From NCBI GenBank assembly GCA_903813345.2, contig CAIIXF020000011.1, positions 28,390,166-28,454,165 on the forward strand: a stretch of DNA of 64,000 nt, given 5' to 3'. The position numbers and the translations under genes are program-made. The first letter of the stretch is position 1; each line of letters begins with the position of its first letter. Below are positions 58,151 to 64,000 of this stretch, piece by piece. The DNA is from Owenia fusiformis. Taxonomy: Eukaryota > Annelida > Polychaeta > Sabellida > Oweniidae. Under the pieces are notes generated by a model that made no database searches, had not been told where the DNA came from, and worked only from the letters and a program-made list of their open reading frames with translations.

Positions 58151-58911
58151 GATATTCCTTAAGAAAAGTGGCTTAGGCTGGGAAACTTTGAAACATAAAG
58201 CAAAGATACTATAAGGCATCTTATCCAAAGTAGAGAAATCTGGTTTTAAATTAAAATTTTAAAGTAGGTAAAGTAGTACATAGGTTAGTACAAGTCGAAT
58301 TAATAAAACAAGGATAGTGGGATAGAAATATAAAACCTAATTCTTTGTGAACTGTCCTTACAATTTTAGTGGAAAATATTATTAATTTACGAGCCCTCTG
58401 AGAACTGCAGACAGAACTGAATCATAAACTATAAAACCGCAATCAAACTGTTGGAACTATTTAACCCCTAGTACCAGTGTGCCAAATTTTCACAAATATT
58501 ATGCTCCACTTACTTTTTTGATGTACCAGTAGAAAAATTGAAGTCGTTGGACCAGTCAATTATTTTTGAGACCAGATGAAATTGATTTTAGTCCAAGAAA
58601 AATGCTGACTGTATGAGGTGGAGGTGTTCAAAAAAGCAATATCACCTTTTTGGCTTAAATTTTGCTTCACCTATTTAAATATGCCTCATGTTTCTTCAAT
58701 GTATCATCTGTATCATTGAATTTTCTATTTTAATGAATATGTTCAATGAGGATGCACAATGAAGAAAATCTTTAATAGCACTAAAAAAAGATATGACCCG
58801 TGGGCCTTGGTGATAGGCAGGCTATCAGCCTTGCGTGATGTAATGTGATAAGTAAAACATGTTCTCGAAAAAGTAATCTAAAACATGAATTGAAAGACTT
58901 GTACAACATAA
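58151..58911. other. Non-coding spacer
   Basis: No feature supported. Confidence 0.35.
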
Positions 58912-61211
58912 ATGCAGAACAGGATTCTTCAAATATCCATCCAAATACTGTATGTTCCATTCATTAGGATATATGTATGCGTGCTCACCAAGCTAATCGA
59001 GATCACAAACAGTATGTCTCCATACTTCTCTGCAATTCAATTAATTATGAATGAAACAAATTCAGCAAAACCTCTATCTCGATGGGAAGAAAAACTTTTT
59101 ACACATCTTGCAAAAATAAAACTAGCGCAGGCAGAAGAAAGGGGAAAGGTGAAATGTCAAAACACAAGAGGACAGGTATTAAATCATTACTTAACCTTCT
59201 AAGTACTATCAATTAAATTATCATAATTATGTACACATTTTATATCAACTATCATAGATAGGAATAATATAATGATTAGATGTTTTCATTCAAGTCCTCT
59301 TCAATTGTCATACAGCTAGTGTTGAATAGCCACTTAATACCTCATTAAATACACATTATGTCAAATGATCCACAGTATACACACATATGCACTTGTTTTA
59401 TAATCCTTTCAGCCCTTGGTGTTAATGAAAATAGAAGTTCCAAGAATTAAAAGTCAAGATGCTAAATCACCTCTGAAAAGGCACAGGGCAAGATTAATAA
59501 ATAAAGTGAGGCAAAAAGTTAGCGGTGGAAAAGATAATTCTACTATTCACCAAATGTCAAAAGAGTGGCGTGTTCAGCACCGTAAAAAGAAACCCCGTGA
59601 ACTTTTGACAACTAGGTGCTAAGCAGGCACTTTCTATGAAGGCAGCGGCAAGACTTACATGGGGTCAAGTAAAAGTTATAACCTGCCATCTCAAATCAAC
59701 AAACGTAAAAATAGCTAGCTATAATAGCCAACAGGAATCAAAAAAGAATATTCTTTCAAAAATCAAGTTAAAATCAAAACTCAAACTCTTTGCCAAAAAA
59801 GATTTGACAGCTCCAGAAAGCAGAGGAGGAATTGTAAGGAAAAAACTTCCTATCTTTCAAACTTACCTATTCATCTGACCATCTTGAAAAAATGGAAAGG
59901 TATGGAATGTTAATGTTAGACCACCCTGTCTGTGATACCAAATGATGAGGTCTGGATAAAGTTGGGAGGAGACAAGGGGGGTGGGAGTACTAAAATGACT
60001 TTTCAATTTGTCAACACATCCCATCCAAATGCCACTACAAACACATTGTTTTGTGCACCTGATAGCAGGGAAAATCTAGAAGCTGTTCTGAAAAGATATG
60101 GGCCTGAAATTCAAAATTTAAAGACAATGAAATACAAGGGTAGACAGATTAGATTGTTCTTGTGTGGGGACTATGAATTTTTAACCAAAACAATGGGCTT
60201 ATCTGGAGCTGCTGGTGCTTATCCCTGTTTATGGTGCAATGTTGAAAAAGCTGATATTAACATTCCAAGAGTGAAGCGCAATGACAAAAAAAAGAACAAT
60301 TGATCGAATACAACATTTTTAATGGACGGAAATGGAAATAAGTCAAAAGCCAAAGAATACAGAAATGTCATAGATGAGCCATTATTTGACATAGAACTGA
60401 CGCATATATGCCCTCCCTATCTTCACTTGCTCCTAGGCATCACCCTTAAGCAACATTTTACTTATGCATTGCAATGACATTGATAAAATTATTGCTGTTA
60501 GCATTGCAAAGGATGACATGATGTCAAACAATGGAAGTGAAACCGTTTATGGTAAATATATAAAAGGATACAAAAAAACTATTTGACATGAAGAAAAAAT
60601 TGAGTAGTATGAAAAATGGATCTTTTAAAAGGGCATACAAGGAAAATATTAAAGAAGAAGAAAGTAAGCTGACACTGAAGCTAGAGTCAGGGCCAGTAGC
60701 CGCTGAACTTGACAATATTTTGAAAAAAAAACATGAAATTCACAGATCTTCTTATCATAGCCGCAGCATGAAAGGCAACCACTGCAATAAATATTTTAAA
60801 AAAGAAGTATATGAAGACCTAGCCAGATCAGTGATTCAAACCACAGATAAAATGAGCCAATCATTGTCTTGCAGGGAACGAGTTTTGAAAAAAAAGCAGC
60901 AAGAATCGAAGAGAAAATTATAAAAATAAATGATGCATTTTCAAAGGTACATACTCTTGTAGGACATGGTAACAAAATTCAGAGAATCATTTCCCAAAGT
61001 GAACATTATCCCAAAGGCTCATATATTGGAGGACCATGTAGTGAACTTTATTAGAAAATACAAGTGTGGAATGGCTCTGTTAGGAGAGCAGGGAATAGAA
61101 GCGATACATAAAGTCTTCAATGAACTAAATCGTAGAATGCGCTCCGTCAAGCATCCTGTTAACCGACTTAGCTGTACCCTGTCAGAATTCTACCTGAACT
61201 GCCAACCTTAA
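58912..61211 (+). pseudogene. Uncharacterised multicopy family (GDYEFL / LEDHV type), broken gene
   Basis: An exon-like piece, 58912-59175 (ends NTRGQ, donor GTATTA), joins in phase to one from 59413 (LKRHRARLINKVRQK). Then NVKIASYNSQQESKKN and LTAPESRGGIVRK follow (59636-59878, other frame). Next come IKLGGDKGGGSTKMTFQFVN, FLCGDYEFLTKTMGLSGAAG and YPCLWCNV (59932-60303), then EYRNVIDEPLFDIEL and CPPYLHLLLGI (60300-60450), then a helical piece at 60588-60923. It ends FPKVNIIPKAHILEDHVVNF, GMALLGEQGIEAIHKVFNEL (60966-61211). I know this motif series as a gene family repeated many times in cnidarian, mollusc and echinoderm genomes, with no named domain and probably a mobile element. Some four to six frame breaks disable this copy. 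Confidence 0.55.
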
Positions 61212-62472
61212 ATCATCACCGGTAAACCCATTGTTCGATCCCGTAAAAATAAAAAGTGTCAGCAAAATTGGAATAAATCAAAACAGTCCCCTAATCAACT
61301 GATTGTATTTATGAGATGCGTGTATGTGTTATGGGATGTTTGCTTATGTGAAGTATAATATCATAGTAAAATACAAAGGATTCATTTCTCACCAAACACG
61401 GTCATACACTATACTAAAAAACTACTAGACTATAGTGCTTCTGCCTTTAACTGATGCATGCAACTTTAGCCCGGGTAAGTGTAGAATACTTTTATTAGCT
61501 CACAAAGTGAGCTATTGTAATAATTTAGAATGATTATGGTGATGAGATATATTTCTTAATTCCATTTATTTAACATAGCCAGTGAGAGAAGTGCTTGTGG
61601 TCAGATCCTTAGATTTATTGCATAGGCACAAGCTGTGGCTGCATCTATTAGATTCACTGCCTGGCTTATCTTACTAATTACCTTATCAGATGTTTAATGT
61701 TAAGTAGCGCCAACTAGTATCTATTTACATAACTAGGATTGAATCTACGTAGCTGGCAGCCAGTGATATCAGATCATTTCACTTGATTTGCAGTCGCGAT
61801 TCCAATAAAGGATATTTAAAATTAAATTATTTACAATAATGTTTGAATGATTTATCATCTAAATCTATTCCCTTTGTCAATATTGGTGTCTATTGATATG
61901 ATCATGAAACATTTTCATAGACCCCCTCACTCTCAATCTTAGTCAACTTTATAAGACATCTGATTGGTCAGACTCAGTCATGTGACTCTCTGTGGTGAGA
62001 TTGATGAATTTGAGAGAGACTGTTTCAATCACTTGGAGTGATTGCCAATAAAAAAGGTACACATTGTCGAGACAGTTAGATTATCACAAAGCAAATTGTC
62101 CCCAAACCCATAAGTATCGTTCATTGTCTACTCCCTGAATTTGTGAGGTTATAAAAGCTATCTGAGTCCAAAGGGTAGATTCAAGACCACACAATTCTTG
62201 CTAATAGGATCTATACAAAGCCAACATATATGCAACTTATTTTATTATTATTGTTATATGATGTCATATAATATACAGTTAGTGAAATCACAGTGGTGTA
62301 AAATGCTCACTCGCTCACCAACAAACATATTTTACTGGATATATGATTACTCAAGTCTCTGCTTATCATTGATGAACACATGGACTCATTGCTGAACTCA
62401 TAATAATAGTGAAATAAACATTATAAATGTCTACAATTTTAACCAATTGCAATGTGAAATATCTATTTTCAG
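61212..62472. other. Non-coding spacer
   Basis: No exon seen. It holds a solo hairpin terminus at 61494-61525. Confidence 0.4.
61494..61525. repeat. Solo hairpin terminus (AGCTCAC..GTGAGCT)
   Basis: AGCTCACAAAGTGAGCT is an inverted repeat with a 3-base loop, set in TTATT...AATAA. It resembles the right-end hairpin GGCTCAC..GTGAGCC of the element at 17598 but has no partner end in this window. Confidence 0.55.
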
Positions 62473-64000
62473 CCTGGAAGAGGTAACACGACCTAGTAAC
62501 GTATGGAAAACTAGGATAATGCATACTCCAACTACATCACGAAAGGAGTCAGTCCTATCTACAACGCCCATAGCTGGGCAAAGTACTCAAAATGAGGCAC
62601 ATCTATCTACAACACCTATAGCTGGGCCAAGTACTGTACCAATTAGTGGCCAAATTGATGTAGCAATGTCAACTCCATTGTCTCGTGGGACTAAGGCACG
62701 CTTTGTAGTTGAAAGCTCTGATAATACTGATATTACATCGAGGTACATAGCTAATAAAGTAAATTATTAAATCAGATATTCATTCACATCTAAAACCATA
62801 TGGTTGTAAACTGGCTCTAACATTTCATGTGGATGTTTTACTGTGTACATTATTGCTTATATTAAAAATACTATTTTCATTCAGTTGGTCTTTGGATTAT
62901 TTCACCAGCTTAGTACTACTCATTAGATAAAGGTTGTCAAAATGACTTTATTGTTATTCTTATTTGCATATTCTTTATTGAACATCTCACAATTTTACTT
63001 ATAGTTCATCTGCACCTGAAAAACAATGTATCACAAGTGACCTGGAGAAACAGTCATCTGAACATGAAAACCAGAGGGAAAATGCTTTGTAAGTACATTT
63101 AATTGTTGTACAATGTTAACTTTATAAACATAGATATATATAACATTACAAGGGGTAGCATTCAGGTTTAAACAATGTAAATAATTCTATGATATACTCT
63201 AGTTAAGTGTTTTATATTGATACAACAACATATGTAATATGTACAAAGATTCAATTATCAAATTGACAAGGTGAATTAAATATAAATAGAAAAGAACATT
63301 TTTACATTTACAGTGATTTCTACATTGTATACTGTTACCATGTTAGTTTTTCTGTTGATTTTTATCAGTCTGTGTATTTAACAATTTCAGGCTTCGTGGT
63401 TATATGAATGCCACTATTCCATATGACTGGACAGGTGATGAAAATGAGGATGATGAAAATGATTCTGATTATGATCCCGGTTATGGGAAAATTCCATTGG
63501 TGACTATAGGGTAATTAAATTATACTATTATTACATAGATGATACACCCATCTTCATCAAAACAAATGAAGTTCAAAATGGATATAGTGAAGCCCTGTCT
63601 ATCGCTCCATCAATACTTTTTTGATCTCTTCCAAGTATGGCTATATTATAAAGTTATACTAAAATTGAAGTAATTAAATTTTAAAGTACATCATAATTAT
63701 TGTATTTTTTACTGATTTGTGCCTCAAAAAAATAAAAATGTCTGTAGAGAGTAGGAATTCGCAATGACTTGAGAGATCTCATTTTACTAAATATTGCATT
63801 GTCTTTACAACATTGCATTTTATTTTGAGTTTGATGAACTCATGCTGAAATATACAATGTCTTAATATTTGATGTTTATTTTCCAGTCCTAAAGATGTGA
63901 AGATAGAGAATCTAGAAGACCTTGGTGGAGAAGAAGTAGAACCTGAAGCTGAAGAACAACCAGAGGTTGCATTGAAATTGGGGGAAGATATCCCCCTTCC
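62473..64000 (+). CDS. Unidentified multi-exon gene, acidic protein, runs off right edge
   Basis: Four exons are visible: 62473-62742, 63005-63088, 63391-63510 and 63887 to beyond 64000. Acceptors are TTTTCAG, TTATAG, TTTCAG and TTCCAG; donors begin GTACAT, GTAAGT and GTAATT. All three introns are phase 2 and the frame stays open throughout (about 196 codons). The first exon is S/T/P-rich with a repeated STTPIAG phrase (STTPIAGQST, STTPIAGPST). The third has YDWTGDENEDDENDSDYDPG and the fourth is E/P-rich (EEVEPEAEEQPE). No transmembrane segment or catalytic motif is visible and no start codon is identified, so 5' exons may be missing. I do not recognise the protein. It could be a nuclear acidic protein or the N-terminal part of another multicopy-family gene. 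Confidence 0.7.

Overview
The window is nuclear DNA of an animal, most likely a marine invertebrate. It is AT-rich, its genes are split by GT-AG introns, and it is crowded with non-LTR retrotransposons, mariner, hAT, pogo and Ty3 relics, and with TIR elements carrying 'AAAATGGC..GCCATTTT' tandem units and GGAC-type microsatellites. That repeat style is familiar from echinoderm, hemichordate, mollusc and lancelet genomes. The sequence alone does not fix the phylum. Nothing prokaryotic is present and there is no CRISPR array.

Two host-like genes are supported. At 3334-10041 (+) lie eight coding exons of an SLC22-type organic ion transporter; all junction phases agree, but the N-terminal exon is missing. 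At 62473-64000 (+) four exons of an unidentified acidic protein, joined by phase-2 introns, run off the right edge. Almost everything between is repeat or transposon.

Layout. 1-190: ~43-bp tandem repeat. 3.3-10.0 kb: transporter, with a 1.2-kb TIR element holding seven exact 162-bp units in one intron. 12.27-16.32 kb: a 4-kb minisatellite whose unit changes stepwise (20/25, 21, 24, 21, 18/16 bp) and which is bounded on the right by inverted degenerate units. 17.6-18.8 kb: TIR element ending in a GGAC microsatellite. 19.5-26.1 kb: LINE ORF1/ORF2 fragments inside a segmental duplication, plus a pogo/Tigger relic. 31.2-33.9 kb: an IS630/Tc1-type relic, then a hAT relic with a duplicated segment. 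33.89-35.85 kb: an apparently complete mariner-like element with ~190-bp TIRs and an intron in its transposase. 36.1-39.95 kb: two LINE 3' ends, one inserted into a 147-bp-unit TIR element. 41.3-42.0 kb: YqaJ-type nuclease relic. 44.5-49.7 kb: a 5.2-kb foldback-like element with arms of ~380-bp repeats, enclosing a tRNA-bearing repeat which in turn holds a deleted mariner. 51.7-53.4 kb: Ty3 integrase end and an accessory ORF relic. 54.7-61.2 kb: further DDE-type, hAT and uncharacterised multicopy-family relics.

The most notable points are the intact intron-bearing mariner, the asymmetric foldback with three-level nesting, the step-evolving minisatellite, a shared architecture among three otherwise different TIR elements, and the recurrence of an RFX X-box-like palindrome in mariner termini and once upstream of the transporter.
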